A stretch of 27,045 nucleotides of DNA from JANWZL01 sp037445185 (GCA_037445185.1 JBBIKZ010000021.1:1-27045); one strand, 5' to 3'; positions 1-7,618 are shown, counted from the stretch's first letter. Made by a program: numbers and translations. The notes: a model not told the origin generated them from the sequence alone.

Positions 1-674
1 GCACGGCCATTGAGGCGCGCGAGCGGCCCGAGCGCCCCACCGAGGCCGAGAAGCCGGCGCAAGCCGAAGTCGAAGCGCCGAGGCGCCCACGTGGCCGTCC
101 CCGGCGCGGGGAAGCCAGGAAGCCTGCCAAGGAGTCGCCCTTGGCGCGGCAACGCCAGCAGACGCTTGCGGAAATGCTCGCCGAGATTCCGACGGCCTGT
201 GATCGCGGTACGAAGTGCAACGCCCAGGGCTACAAGGTCAGCTGGAATGGCTACAAGCTGCATCTGGACACGGCGGACTGCGGCGTGCCGATCAGCGCCT
301 TGCTGTCCTCGGCCTCGATGCACGACAGCCTGGCCGCCATCCCGCTCTCGCTGATGAGCGCCCAACGGGTGACGAACTGCTACGACCTCATGGACGCCGC
401 CTATTGCAGCGGCGTGTTGCGCGAGTTCAGCCGCGAACTCGGCCATGTCCCCCTGATCGACCACAACCCGCGTCGTGGCGAGAAAATCGAATTCGCGCCG
501 CATGAGGCCATCCGCTACCTTGAGCGCACCGCCGCAGAGCGCAGCAATGCCAGGCTCAAGGATGAGTTCGGCGGCAACTGCATCATGGTCAAGGGCAGCA
601 GCAAGGTGATGAGCCACCTGATGTTCGGCGTCCTGGCCCTGTCTGCCGACCAACTGATGCGATTGCGACACTGA
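1..674 (+). CDS. DDE-type IS transposase, 5' end cut by window edge
   Basis: The reading frame (codons starting at base 3) is open from the left edge to the TGA at 672-674, so only the C-terminal ~223 residues are present and the start lies outside. The first ~45 residues are charged and Pro/Arg-rich, with an AT-hook-like RPRGRPRRG. Then come segments typical of a large proteobacterial DDE transposase group: GYKLHLDTADCGVPIS, the DAAYCS aspartate, PLIDHNPRRG, and the C-terminal ERTAAERSNARLKDEFGG block that supplies the catalytic Glu/Arg region, followed by VMSHLMFGVLALSADQL. The protein would cut and join DNA at the element's ends. I see no internal stop or frameshift, so it may be intact. 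The linker between the NPRRG and ERTAAER blocks looks shorter than in relatives I remember, which may be a small deletion. The IS family (IS5/IS1182-like) is inferred, not certain. Confidence 0.8.
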   Translation, partial: TAIEARERPERPTEAEKPAQAEVEAPRRPRGRPRRGEARKPAKESPLARQRQQTLAEMLAEIPTACDRGTKCNAQGYKVSWNGYKLHLDTADCGVPISALLSSASMHDSLAAIPLSLMSAQRVTNCYDLMDAAYCSGVLREFSRELGHVPLIDHNPRRGEKIEFAPHEAIRYLERTAAERSNARLKDEFGGNCIMVKGSSKVMSHLMFGVLALSADQLMRLRH

Positions 675-939
675 CGCAATGCCTTTCCATTCCTCACCGT
701 CCATCCCCCACCCTGCACCCCGTGCAGGACAGGACTCGTCCAAAATCGTCGAAATCATGCCGTTCACATAGACCTGCCACGCCGTAATGCCTGTCTCACC
801 CGATAAACCGCTCGCCAGAAGCGGACGATTCCCCGTCAGACCGCTCCGGTGGGGAGATTTGCAAGAGGCTCATTTAGCATAACGGCACGCGGGCCTTGCG
901 GCTTTAGGGCCAGGCACTAGGTTGTAACCCCAGCCCCGG
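675..939. other. Non-coding stretch, probable right end of the IS element
   Basis: No credible gene lies between the transposase stop and the mutM stop codon. A 7-bp hairpin (CCTGCAC/GTGCAGG, loop CCC) sits at 712-728. The sequence TTTGCAAGAGGCTC at 858-871 is a plausible right terminal inverted repeat, but the left end is outside the window, so neither the repeat nor a target duplication can be confirmed. Bases 872-939 then form the mutM 3' flank. No U-tract terminator for mutM is visible. Confidence 0.35.
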
Positions 940-1755
940 TCAGCGTCTCTGACAGACGGGGCAGGCGAAACTGCTGCGCCCCCCCTGCCTGAAGCCGGCG
1001 ATCGCGTGACCGCAGCGGCGACAGGGCTCGCCAGCGCGGCCATAGACTGCGTAATCCTGCTGGAAATAGCCCGGCCGTCCGGCGCTGTCGACGAAGTCGC
1101 GCAGGGTGCTGCCCCCTGCCGCAATGGCCAGCTCCAGGGTCGCGCGGATGGCGCTGGCCAGTGCGGCGCAGCGCGCACGGGTCAACCTGCCGGCGGGCAG
1201 GCGCGGATCGATGCCGGCATGGAACAATGCCTCGTTGGCGTAGATGTTGCCGAGGCCGACGATGAGGCGGGCATCCATGAGGACTTGCTTGATGGCCGTG
1301 CGCCTGCCCCGCGTCAGGGCATGGAGGCGGTTGCCGTCAAAGGCTGGATCCAAGGGTTCGATGCCCAGATGGTGGAGCAGGGGGTGCAGCGCATGCGCGT
1401 CACTCAGCAGGATCGCCCCGAACCGGCGCGCATCGCGCAGGCGCAGGCATGCCCCGCCCTCGAGCAGCAAATCGACATGGTCATGCGGACCGGGTGGGTC
1501 CGGTCGGGTCAGGATGCGCAGGCTCCCGGACATGCCCAGGTGCAGGATCAGCTGCCCTCGGTCGAGTTCCAGCAGCAGGTACTTGCCGCGCCGGCTCAGG
1601 GCGCGGACCGTCCGGCCCCGCAGGCGCGCGTCCAGATCGGCCGGCACGGGCCAGCGCAGGTGCGGATTGCGCACCGCCGCCCCGGCGAGCTGCGCGCCTT
1701 CGAGATGGGGCTTGAGACCGCGCAAGACGGTCTCGACTTCAGGCAGTTCGGGCAT
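940..1755 (-). CDS. mutM: Formamidopyrimidine-DNA glycosylase (Fpg/MutM)
   Basis: Bifunctional base-excision repair enzyme that removes 8-oxoguanine and formamidopyrimidines and nicks the abasic site. The 271-aa protein begins MPELPEVETV, which fixes the start: after Met removal the N-terminal Pro is the Schiff-base nucleophile, with the adjacent Glu also catalytic. Lys58 (mature Lys57, in RRGKYLLLEL) is the conserved beta-turn lysine. The C-terminus carries the zinc finger with two CxxC pairs (CRRCGHAIAGF ... CPVC). Upstream in-frame codons to 1833 were rejected because they would bury the catalytic proline. The gene diverges from the TPR lipoprotein gene across 96 bases that must hold both promoters. 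The Shine-Dalgarno sequence is weak. Length and motifs are standard for the family. Confidence 0.96.
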   Translation of the reverse strand: MPELPEVETVLRGLKPHLEGAQLAGAAVRNPHLRWPVPADLDARLRGRTVRALSRRGKYLLLELDRGQLILHLGMSGSLRILTRPDPPGPHDHVDLLLEGGACLRLRDARRFGAILLSDAHALHPLLHHLGIEPLDPAFDGNRLHALTRGRRTAIKQVLMDARLIVGLGNIYANEALFHAGIDPRLPAGRLTRARCAALASAIRATLELAIAAGGSTLRDFVDSAGRPGYFQQDYAVYGRAGEPCRRCGHAIAGFRQGGRSSFACPVCQRR

Positions 1756-1819
1756 TTTTTTCGCTGGCAACGATCTATGGGTCAGGATGGTAAACCTTTC
1801 GCCCCCGTGCGGCCTTTTG

Positions 1820-1825
1820 CATAAT
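1820..1825 (+). promoter_or_regulatory. Possible -10 element for the TPR-lolB-ispE operon
   Basis: CATAAT lies 27 bases upstream of the TPR gene start in the divergent mutM/TPR spacer. It matches 5 of 6 bases of the sigma70 -10 consensus. No good -35 is visible at 17 bases upstream, so this is a weak call made mainly because some promoter is expected in this spacer. Confidence 0.35.
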
Positions 1826-1851
1826 GGTGACAACAGCTCGCGGAAGATGTC

Positions 1852-3567
1852 ATGACCCTGAAAACCCTCGCCACGCTTCTGATCGGCCTCACCACCCTGA
1901 GCGCCTGCGCCAATACGGCCGTGGGGCGATCGGGCGACGCCGGGCCGGAGGCGCCCCAGCCGGTTGCGACCCCGCCTCGCCAGGCGCTCAGCCCCCAGCT
2001 GCTCTATCAGTTCCTGCTGGGTGAGATCGCGGGTCAGCGGGGCGAACTGTCCTTAGCCAGCGAGGCCTTCCTCGATCTGGCAGTCAAGACGCGCGACCCC
2101 CGCATCGCCCAGCGCGCCACGGAGATGGCCATCTTCGCTCGCCGGCCGGCCTATGCCCTGAGGGCCGCGCAGCTGTGGCTGGAGCGCGATCCCGATTCGC
2201 TCAAGGCGCGCCAGACTTACGTGTCCTTGCTCATCAACGCGGGGCGCCTCAAGGACGCCAGGCCGCACCTGGAATGGTTGCTCAAGAACGGCGGCAAGAG
2301 CGTAGGCGACGCTTTCCTGCAGCTGACGGGCATGTTGTTGCGCCACCAGGACAAGCCGGCGGTCCTGGCCCTCATGAACGAACTGGCGGCCGCCTATCCC
2401 TCGGTGCCCGAGGCGAGTTTCGCGCTTGCCCAGGTGGCTTGGCACGCCGGCCAGACGGAGCGGGCCATGCAGGCCGCCGATGAGGCCCTGCGGCTCAAAC
2501 CGGGCTGGGAGAGCGCGGCCCTGTTCAAGGGGCAGATCCTCCAGCGCAAGGGGGATGACCTGGTGGTGAACTACTGGCAGGGCTTCCTCGCGCAGCACCC
2601 GGACGCCGGCGAGGTGCGGCTGGCCCTGGCCCGGCAATACGCCCGCATGAGCCGTTTCGAAGCATCGCGCGCCCAGTTCGAGATCCTGCGCAGCCAAAGC
2701 CAGGGAAAGCCCGAGATCCTGGTCTCGCTCGGCCTGCTGGCGATGCAGATGAACGACATGGACGCCGCCGAAGGCTATTTCAAGGAGGTCCTGGCCAACG
2801 AGACGGCCGATCGGGACCAGGCCAGGCTGTACCTGGGGCAGCTGAGCGAAGCGAGACGCCGCTACGAGGAGGCCCTCGAGTGGTATCGCAGCGTGCAGGA
2901 CGGCCGCAACCTGTTCGATGCCGGACTCAAGGCGGCCATCGTACTGGGCAAGCTCGGCCGTATCGACGAGGGGCGCAAACTGCTCGCCGGGCTGGCTGTG
3001 GACACGGATGCGGACCGCGTCCGGCTCATTCAGGCCGAAGCGCAGATGCTGCGGGAGGCCAAGGAGTACAAGCAGGTCTTCGAGGTCCTCAGCCGCGGGC
3101 TGGCGGCGATGCCCGAGTCGCCCGAACTGCTCTACGACCGTGCCATGGCGGCGGAGAAGCTCGACCGGCTGGACGTGCTGGAGCAGGACCTGCGGCTGCT
3201 CATCCGTCTCAGGCCGGACCATGCCCACGCCTACAACGCCCTGGGTTACACCCTGGCCGATCGGACGGACCGGATCGCCGAGGCGATCGAGCTGCTGGTG
3301 CAGGCACTCAAGCTGGCGCCCGATGACCCGTTCATCCTCGACAGCATGGGTTGGGCCCTGTTCAAGTCCGGGCGGGTCAATGAGGCGGTGGACTACCTGC
3401 GGCGCGCCTACGACATGCGGCCCGATCCGGAGATCGCCGCCCACCTGGGCGAGGCCCTGTGGGTGCGGGGCGACCGCGAGGAGGCGAGGCGCATCTGGCA
3501 GGGGTCGCTGCGCGAGCATCCCGACAACGAAAGCCTGCGCGAGACCCTCGGTCGGCTGCAGCCGTGA
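1852..3567 (+). CDS. TPR-repeat lipoprotein encoded next to lolB
   Basis: 571-aa protein with an N-terminal signal peptide ending in a lipobox (LSAC, lipidated Cys19), so it is probably an envelope lipoprotein. The rest is alpha-helical and repeat-like. Clear tetratricopeptide repeats occur near residues 458-530 (AYNALGYTLADRTDRIAEAIELL and SMGWALFKSGRVNEAVDYL), with weaker repeats before them. TPR arrays are protein-protein scaffolds; no enzymatic motif is seen. The start is ATG at 1852 with GGAAG at 1842-1846. Its stop codon overlaps the lolB start (GTGA), implying translational coupling, and ispE follows. This neighbourhood is common in betaproteobacteria, which suggests a role in outer-membrane or lipoprotein biogenesis, but that is guilt by association. 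The exact function is unknown. Confidence 0.88.
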   Translation: MTLKTLATLLIGLTTLSACANTAVGRSGDAGPEAPQPVATPPRQALSPQLLYQFLLGEIAGQRGELSLASEAFLDLAVKTRDPRIAQRATEMAIFARRPAYALRAAQLWLERDPDSLKARQTYVSLLINAGRLKDARPHLEWLLKNGGKSVGDAFLQLTGMLLRHQDKPAVLALMNELAAAYPSVPEASFALAQVAWHAGQTERAMQAADEALRLKPGWESAALFKGQILQRKGDDLVVNYWQGFLAQHPDAGEVRLALARQYARMSRFEASRAQFEILRSQSQGKPEILVSLGLLAMQMNDMDAAEGYFKEVLANETADRDQARLYLGQLSEARRRYEEALEWYRSVQDGRNLFDAGLKAAIVLGKLGRIDEGRKLLAGLAVDTDADRVRLIQAEAQMLREAKEYKQVFEVLSRGLAAMPESPELLYDRAMAAEKLDRLDVLEQDLRLLIRLRPDHAHAYNALGYTLADRTDRIAEAIELLVQALKLAPDDPFILDSMGWALFKSGRVNEAVDYLRRAYDMRPDPEIAAHLGEALWVRGDREEARRIWQGSLREHPDNESLRETLGRLQP

Positions 3568-4187
3568 TCCGGACAGCGCGAGGCCCGGATCCCACCTGCG
3601 CCGGGTGGGGCAGGCGCGCGGGCTGCCTCAGTCTGACGCTGGGTCTCCTGCTGCTTGCCGGTTGCGCGCAGGTACCGGCGCCACCGACCGTCAGCGCGCA
3701 GCCGCAGCAGACGGTGAGCCGCTTCCATCTGGAGGGGCGCGTCTCGGTCAAGACGCAGGAGCAATCCTTCTCGGGCGGGATGCGCTGGAAGCACGATCCG
3801 GCCGGCGACGAGATCCTGCTCAGCTCTCCGCTGGGGCAGGGCGTGGCAGAGCTGCGCCAGGAAGCCGGACAGGTGACCCTCAAAAACGCCGAGGGACGGA
3901 CCTATGTCGCCAACAGCGGCGAGGAACTGCTGGAGGCGGCACTGGGGGTGCGTCTGCCGCTGGACGGCATGGTGCACTGGGTGACCGCACAGCCCAGGCC
4001 CGATGCCGCCTACGAGCTGGAGCGCGACGGCGAAGGACGCGTGGCGCGCCTGACCCAGGACGGCTGGCGTCTGGAATATGGCCGCTATCAGGCCCGCGGC
4101 GAGCGCTGGCTGCCCGGGCGCATCTTCGCCCGCCGCGGCGAGGCGCTGGAATTCCGCCTGGTGGTGGATACCTGGCAGACCGATTAA
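3564..4187 (+). CDS. lolB: Outer-membrane lipoprotein receptor LolB
   Basis: Receives lipoproteins from the periplasmic carrier LolA and inserts them in the outer membrane. The 207-aa protein has an N-terminal hydrophobic signal (LSLTLGLLLLAGC) with lipobox LAGC, placing the lipidated Cys at residue 34. After it come the family's beta-strand segments (FHLEGRVSVKTQEQSFSGGMRWKH, DEILLSSPLGQGVAEL, GVRLPLDGMVHWV, WRLEYGRYQ). I chose GTG at 3564 because it overlaps the TPR stop as GTGA. The frame is open further upstream, but that would run through the TPR gene. The N-terminal region before the hydrophobic core is long and Arg-rich, so a later start is conceivable, although no better codon with a ribosome site is seen. 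The position before ispE matches the classical lolB-ispE-prs arrangement. Confidence 0.88.
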   Translation: MIRTARGPDPTCAGWGRRAGCLSLTLGLLLLAGCAQVPAPPTVSAQPQQTVSRFHLEGRVSVKTQEQSFSGGMRWKHDPAGDEILLSSPLGQGVAELRQEAGQVTLKNAEGRTYVANSGEELLEAALGVRLPLDGMVHWVTAQPRPDAAYELERDGEGRVARLTQDGWRLEYGRYQARGERWLPGRIFARRGEALEFRLVVDTWQTD

Positions 4188-4212
4188 CTTTCCCATCCGC
4201 GCGAGGTTATGC

Positions 4213-5079
4213 ATGTCACCGCCAGGGCGCGTGTCCCCTGAGATGCCGGAGGGGCCGGCCTGGCCCGCCCCGGCCAAGCTCAATCTGTTCCTGCACGTCA
4301 TCGGACGTCGGGCGGACGGCTATCACCTGCTGCAAACCGTCTTCCGCTTCCTCGACCATGGCGACACGCTCCATCTTGCCACCCGCAGGGACGGCGCCAT
4401 CCGCCTGCGCACCCCCCTGCCGGGCGTGCCCGTGGAGCGGGATCTCACCTGGCGTGCGGCGCGGCTGCTCAAGGCGCATACCGGCTGCCGTCTCGGCGCC
4501 GACATCTGGCTGGACAAGCGTCTGCCTCTCGGCGGGGGGCTGGGTGGGGGCAGTTCCGATGCGGCCAGCACGCTCATCGCCTTGAACCGCCTGTGGGGGC
4601 TGGGGCTCGAGCGGGAGTCGCTGCAGGCATTGGGGCTACAACTGGGGGCCGACGTGCCGGTGTTCATCTACGGGCGCAGCGCCTTCGCCGAGGGCGTGGG
4701 GGAGCGTCTCACGCCAGTTGAGCTGGCGCCGGCCAGTTATGTGGTGCTCACGCCGCCGGTGATGGTCTCCACGGCAGAGGTGTTCTCGTCGCCTGCGTTG
4801 ACAAGAGATACGCCGGCCGTCAAAATCACGACCCTTCCGCCGGGGTACGGTCACAACGACCTGGAGCCGGTGGTGGTGGCGAACCATCCCGTGGTCGGCA
4901 CGTATCTCGACTGGCTCAGGCAGCATGGCGACGCACGCATGACCGGGTCGGGTGCCTGTGTCTTCGCGGCCTACCCGGATCGCGCTGCCGCCGAAGCGGT
5001 GTTCGGCCGACGACCGGCAGGATGGACAGGTTTCGTCGCGGACGGCCTGGGCAGGCATCCCCTGTTCGAGCACGTCTGA
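4213..5079 (+). CDS. ispE: 4-diphosphocytidyl-2-C-methyl-D-erythritol kinase (IspE)
   Basis: GHMP-family kinase that phosphorylates CDP-methylerythritol using ATP, the fourth step of the non-mevalonate isoprenoid pathway. The 288-aa product has the N-terminal PAPAKLNLFLHV segment (Lys22), the glycine-rich ATP loop LPLGGGLGGGSSDAAS at about residues 104-119, the catalytic Asp in LGADVPVFIYG (Asp147), and the C-terminal MTGSGACVFAAY motif. The start is ATG at 4213 with GAGG at 4202-4205; a second in-frame ATG at 4243 is possible and would still leave an intact enzyme. It lies 25 bases after lolB and 9 bases before tRNA-Gln, so the tRNA is probably co-transcribed. The gene also contains a promoter-like sequence (4798-4826), listed separately. 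Confidence 0.95.
   Translation: MSPPGRVSPEMPEGPAWPAPAKLNLFLHVIGRRADGYHLLQTVFRFLDHGDTLHLATRRDGAIRLRTPLPGVPVERDLTWRAARLLKAHTGCRLGADIWLDKRLPLGGGLGGGSSDAASTLIALNRLWGLGLERESLQALGLQLGADVPVFIYGRSAFAEGVGERLTPVELAPASYVVLTPPVMVSTAEVFSSPALTRDTPAVKITTLPPGYGHNDLEPVVVANHPVVGTYLDWLRQHGDARMTGSGACVFAAYPDRAAAEAVFGRRPAGWTGFVADGLGRHPLFEHV
4798..4826 (+). promoter_or_regulatory. Candidate sigma70 promoter inside ispE
   Basis: A perfect -35 (TTGACA, 4798-4803) is followed after 17 bases by CAAAAT (4821-4826), which matches 4 of 6 positions of the -10. It lies in the coding sequence about 260 bases before tRNA-Gln and includes an AGA Arg codon that is uncommon in this GC-rich gene. It could provide extra transcription of tRNA-Gln. 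It may equally be chance. Confidence 0.4.
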
Positions 5080-5088
5080 CGGGTTGCT

Positions 5089-5165
5089 TGGGGAGTCGCC
5101 AAGTTGGTTAAGGCACCGGATTTTGATTCCGGCATGCGTGGGTTCGAATCCTACCTCCCCAGCCA
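5089..5165 (+). tRNA. tRNA-Gln (anticodon TTG)
   Basis: Cloverleaf with acceptor stem TGGGGAG (5089-5095) pairing CTCCCCA (5155-5161), anticodon stem CCGGA/TCCGG, anticodon TTG at 5123-5125, a GGTTCGAATC T-arm, discriminator G and genome-encoded CCA at 5163-5165. It sits 9 bases after the ispE stop and ahead of the terminator at 5206. Confidence 0.97.
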
Positions 5166-5205
5166 ATACTGCCTGCCTGGGTTCAAGACCGGGCAGGCGA
5201 CACCG

Positions 5206-5238
5206 AGCGTGCGGCCGGGCCGCACGCTTTTTCTTTTT
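5206..5238 (+). terminator. Intrinsic terminator after tRNA-Gln
   Basis: Perfect 10-bp GC-rich stem AGCGTGCGGC/GCCGCACGCT (5206-5215 with 5219-5228), 3-base loop, followed directly by a T-rich run at 5228-5237. This is the clearest rho-independent terminator in the window. It separates the TPR-lolB-ispE-tRNA-Gln unit from prs. Confidence 0.92.
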
Positions 5239-5290
5239 CGCGTGAGGCGTCCTGCGTTGGGGCGTAGTGAAGCGGTTTGCGGGGTGTGCG

Positions 5291-6241
5291 GTGGCTTATG
5301 ACAGCCTGATGGTATTCACCGGCAATGCCAATCCCAGGCTTGCCGAGGACGTGGTGCGCCATCTCAACATCCACCTCGGGCGCGCCACGGTGGGACGTTT
5401 CTCCGACGGCGAGGTCCAGGTGGAGATCCTGGAGAACGTGCGCGGCAAGGACGTGTTCGTCCTGCAGTCGACCTGCACGCCCACCAACGACAACCTGATG
5501 GAGATCATGCTGATGGTGGATGCGTTGCGGCGCGCCTCGGCCGGCCGCATCACCGCCGCCATCCCCTATTTCGGCTATGCCCGCCAGGACCGGCGGGTGC
5601 GCTCCGCGCGGGTGCCCATCACCGCCCGCGTGGTGGCAGACATGCTCACCGTCGTCGGGGTCAACCGCCTGCTCACCATGGACCTGCACTCCGACCAGAT
5701 CCAGGGCTTCTTCGACATCCCGGTGGACAACATCTATTCCACCCCCATCCTGATGGGCGACATCTGGAAGCAGAGCTACGACAACCTCATGGTGGTCTCG
5801 CCGGACGTCGGCGGCGTGGTGCGTGCCCGCGCGGTGGCCAAGCGTCTGGACTGCGATCTCGCCATCATCGACAAGCGCCGGCCCAAACCCAACGTGGCCA
5901 AGGTGATGCACATCATCGGCGATGTGAAAGATCGCACCTGCATCATCATGGACGACATGGTGGACACCGCCAACACCCTGTGCGAGGCCGCCGCCGCCCT
6001 GAAGGCGCACGACGCCCGGCGCGTGGTCGCCTATATCACGCACCCGGTCCTGTCGGGCAGCGCCGTGGAGCGCATCAACCACTCCCAGCTCGACGAGCTG
6101 GTGGTGACCGACACCATCCCCCTGCGCGAGGATGCCCGGCAGTGCGGCCGCATCCGCGTGCTGACAGTGGCCGAGCTGCTGGCCGAGACCATACGCCGCA
6201 TCAGCAACGAGGATTCCGTGAGTTCTTTGTTCATGGAATAG
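5291..6241 (+). CDS. prs: Ribose-phosphate pyrophosphokinase (PRPP synthetase)
   Basis: Makes PRPP from ribose 5-phosphate and ATP for nucleotide, NAD, histidine and tryptophan synthesis. The 316-aa protein begins with GTG at 5291 (AYDSLMVFTGNANP), matching the usual ~315-aa length; longer in-frame starts upstream add no family sequence. Visible motifs are GRFSDGEVQVEI, the ATP-site region YFGYARQDRR, the flexible catalytic loop KRRPKPN, and the PRPP-binding loop DDMVDTANTLCEAA. Many PRPP loops have Gly where this one has Asn (DTANT). I recall the same variant in other betaproteobacteria such as Neisseria, so it is lineage-typical rather than a defect. The gene follows the 5206 terminator, so it needs its own promoter, which I could not identify. 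A heptamer repeat element lies between prs and rplY. Confidence 0.95.
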   Translation: MAYDSLMVFTGNANPRLAEDVVRHLNIHLGRATVGRFSDGEVQVEILENVRGKDVFVLQSTCTPTNDNLMEIMLMVDALRRASAGRITAAIPYFGYARQDRRVRSARVPITARVVADMLTVVGVNRLLTMDLHSDQIQGFFDIPVDNIYSTPILMGDIWKQSYDNLMVVSPDVGGVVRARAVAKRLDCDLAIIDKRRPKPNVAKVMHIIGDVKDRTCIIMDDMVDTANTLCEAAAALKAHDARRVVAYITHPVLSGSAVERINHSQLDELVVTDTIPLREDARQCGRIRVLTVAELLAETIRRISNEDSVSSLFME

Positions 6242-6329
6242 CAGGTGTCAGGTTTCAGGTTTCAGGGTTCGGAAAAGTTTGTGGCGCCGAAGGCGCCAAC
6301 CGAATTGACTGACACCTGAAACCTGAACC
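6241..6329. repeat. Heptamer inverted-repeat element 1 (prs-rplY)
   Basis: The left arm is four in-phase 7-mers (GCAGGTG, TCAGGTT, TCAGGTT, TCAGGGT; 6241-6268). The right arm has the complementary pattern (ACTGACA, CCTGAAA, CCTGAAC; 6308-6328). Bases 6244-6265 pair with 6309-6329 with one mismatch and one gap. Inside are nested pairs TTCGG/CCGAA and TGGCGCC/GGCGCCA (6282-6288 with 6292-6298, loop GAA), so the whole could form one long hairpin upstream of rplY. It belongs to the same family as the elements before rplJ, rpoB and rpoC. Confidence 0.85.
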
Positions 6330-6377
6330 CCGCCGCCTGGTCGCGGGCGGCCTTTCATCAACCGCAAGGAGAAGACC

Positions 6378-6989
6378 ATGCATTTCGAAATCAATGCCAC
6401 CAAGCGTGAAGCGCAGGGTACGGGTGCGAGCCGCCGCCTGCGTCGCGCCGGCCGGGTGCCCGGCATCGTCTACGGCGGCGACAAGCCGGCCCAGCCCGTA
6501 TCCATCGACCACAAGGAGCTCTTCCTGGTGCTGCGCCAGGAGGCATCCCATTCCTCCGTTCTTGGCCTCAACGTGGACGGGCAGACGGAGTCGGTGCTGC
6601 TCAAAGACGTGCAGCTGCATCCCTACAAGCAGCAAATCCTGCACGTCGACTTCCAGCGTGTGGACGCCACCCACAAGGTGCACGTGAAGGTGCCGCTGCA
6701 CTTCCTCAACGGCGACATCGCCCCGGGGGTCAAGCTGCAGGGCGGGGTGCTCAGCCACGTGATGAACGAGGTGGAGGTGGTCTGTCTGCCCAAGGACCTG
6801 CCCGAATACATCGAGGTGGACCTCAAGGATCTGAGCGCGGGTCACTCGCTGCACCTGTCCCACCTCAAGCTGCCGCCGGGTGTGGGGCTGCCCCTGCTCG
6901 CGCGCGGCGAGGACCCCACCGTGGCCACCATCCTGGGTGCCAAGGCCGAGGAAGCTGGCGCGGCCGAAGAGGGCGGGCCCGCCACCTGA
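6378..6989 (+). CDS. rplY: Large-subunit ribosomal protein bL25, long CTC form
   Basis: Binds 5S rRNA in the large subunit. The 203-aa protein has the N-terminal L25 domain (residues ~1-95, with RRLRRAGRVPGIVYGG and the HVDFQRV segment) and the C-terminal beta domain of the TL5/CTC family (KVHVKVPLHFLNGDIAPGVKLQGG ... LPEYIEVDL). It ends in an Ala/Glu-rich tail. It is about twice the length of the 94-aa E. coli protein, which lacks the second domain; the long form is the usual one in many other bacteria. The start ATG at 6378 has a strong AAGGAG at 6366-6371. It follows prs and precedes pth by 14 bases, so rplY-pth-ychF look co-transcribed. Confidence 0.95.
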   Translation: MHFEINATKREAQGTGASRRLRRAGRVPGIVYGGDKPAQPVSIDHKELFLVLRQEASHSSVLGLNVDGQTESVLLKDVQLHPYKQQILHVDFQRVDATHKVHVKVPLHFLNGDIAPGVKLQGGVLSHVMNEVEVVCLPKDLPEYIEVDLKDLSAGHSLHLSHLKLPPGVGLPLLARGEDPTVATILGAKAEEAGAAEEGGPAT

Positions 6990-7003
6990 GGTCGCGCCGC
7001 TGC

Positions 7004-7618
7004 ATGCAGGCCGCCCCGCGCTTGGTGGTCGGCCTCGGCAACCCCGGGGCCGAATACGCTGAAACCCGGCACAACGCCGGGTTTTGGTTTTGTGAGCGAC
7101 TGTCTGGCCGGCTGAGCTTGACCATGGGACGGGAGAGCCGTTTCCACGGTCTGGTTGGCCACGAGCGCGGGGCCGGCGTGTGGCTGCTCCTGCCCCAGAC
7201 CTACATGAACCGCTCGGGCCAGGCGGTGGGCGCGCTCGCCCGCTTCTACCGCATCCTGCCGGGGGAGATCCTGGTGGTGCACGACGAGCTGGACATCCCG
7301 CCCGGCCAGCTGCGGCTCAAGTTCGGCGGGGGCTCGGGCGGTCACAACGGCCTCAAGGACATCACCGCCCACCTGGGCACGCAGGACTACTGGCGGCTGC
7401 GGATAGGCATCGGCCACCCGGGCGACCGCAATAGCGTGGTCGACTACGTGCTCAAGCCTCCCCGACGCGAAGAGCGGGACGCCATCGATGCCGCCATCGA
7501 GCGCGCCCTCGATCTGTGGCCGCTGATCGCCAGGGGGGAGTGGAACGCCGCCATCCAGCGGGCCAACACCAGGATAAGCCCCCCCTCTCCACCCAACCCT
7601 TCACCGGATCGATCATGA
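7004..7618 (+). CDS. pth: Peptidyl-tRNA hydrolase
   Basis: Hydrolyses the ester bond of peptidyl-tRNAs released prematurely from ribosomes, recycling tRNA. The 204-aa protein shows the family signatures VVGLGNPGAEYAETRHNAGF (Asn13, catalytic His23), TYMNRSG, HDELDIPPG and GGSGGHNGLK. The start is ATG at 7004, 14 bases after rplY, with no strong Shine-Dalgarno, so translation may be coupled. The C-terminal tail (ISPPSPPNPSPDRS) is Pro/Ser-rich. The stop codon overlaps the ychF start as ATGA at 7615-7618. The pth-ychF pairing is widely conserved. Confidence 0.96.
   Translation: MQAAPRLVVGLGNPGAEYAETRHNAGFWFCERLSGRLSLTMGRESRFHGLVGHERGAGVWLLLPQTYMNRSGQAVGALARFYRILPGEILVVHDELDIPPGQLRLKFGGGSGGHNGLKDITAHLGTQDYWRLRIGIGHPGDRNSVVDYVLKPPRREERDAIDAAIERALDLWPLIARGEWNAAIQRANTRISPPSPPNPSPDRS

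Noticed and set aside
5171..5198. GCCTGCC/GGCAGGC pairing just after tRNA-Gln
   Set aside because: The loop is 14 bases with no U-tract; the real terminator is the adjacent hairpin at 5206-5238.
5941..5985. Asn instead of Gly in the PRPP-binding loop of Prs (DTANT)
   Set aside because: The same variant is, to my recollection, normal in Neisseria and other betaproteobacteria, so it is not a defect or novelty.
7516..7614. Extended N-terminus of YchF starting at 7516
   Set aside because: It lies within pth; the ATGA overlap at 7615 gives the conserved N-terminus MSLKCGIVG.
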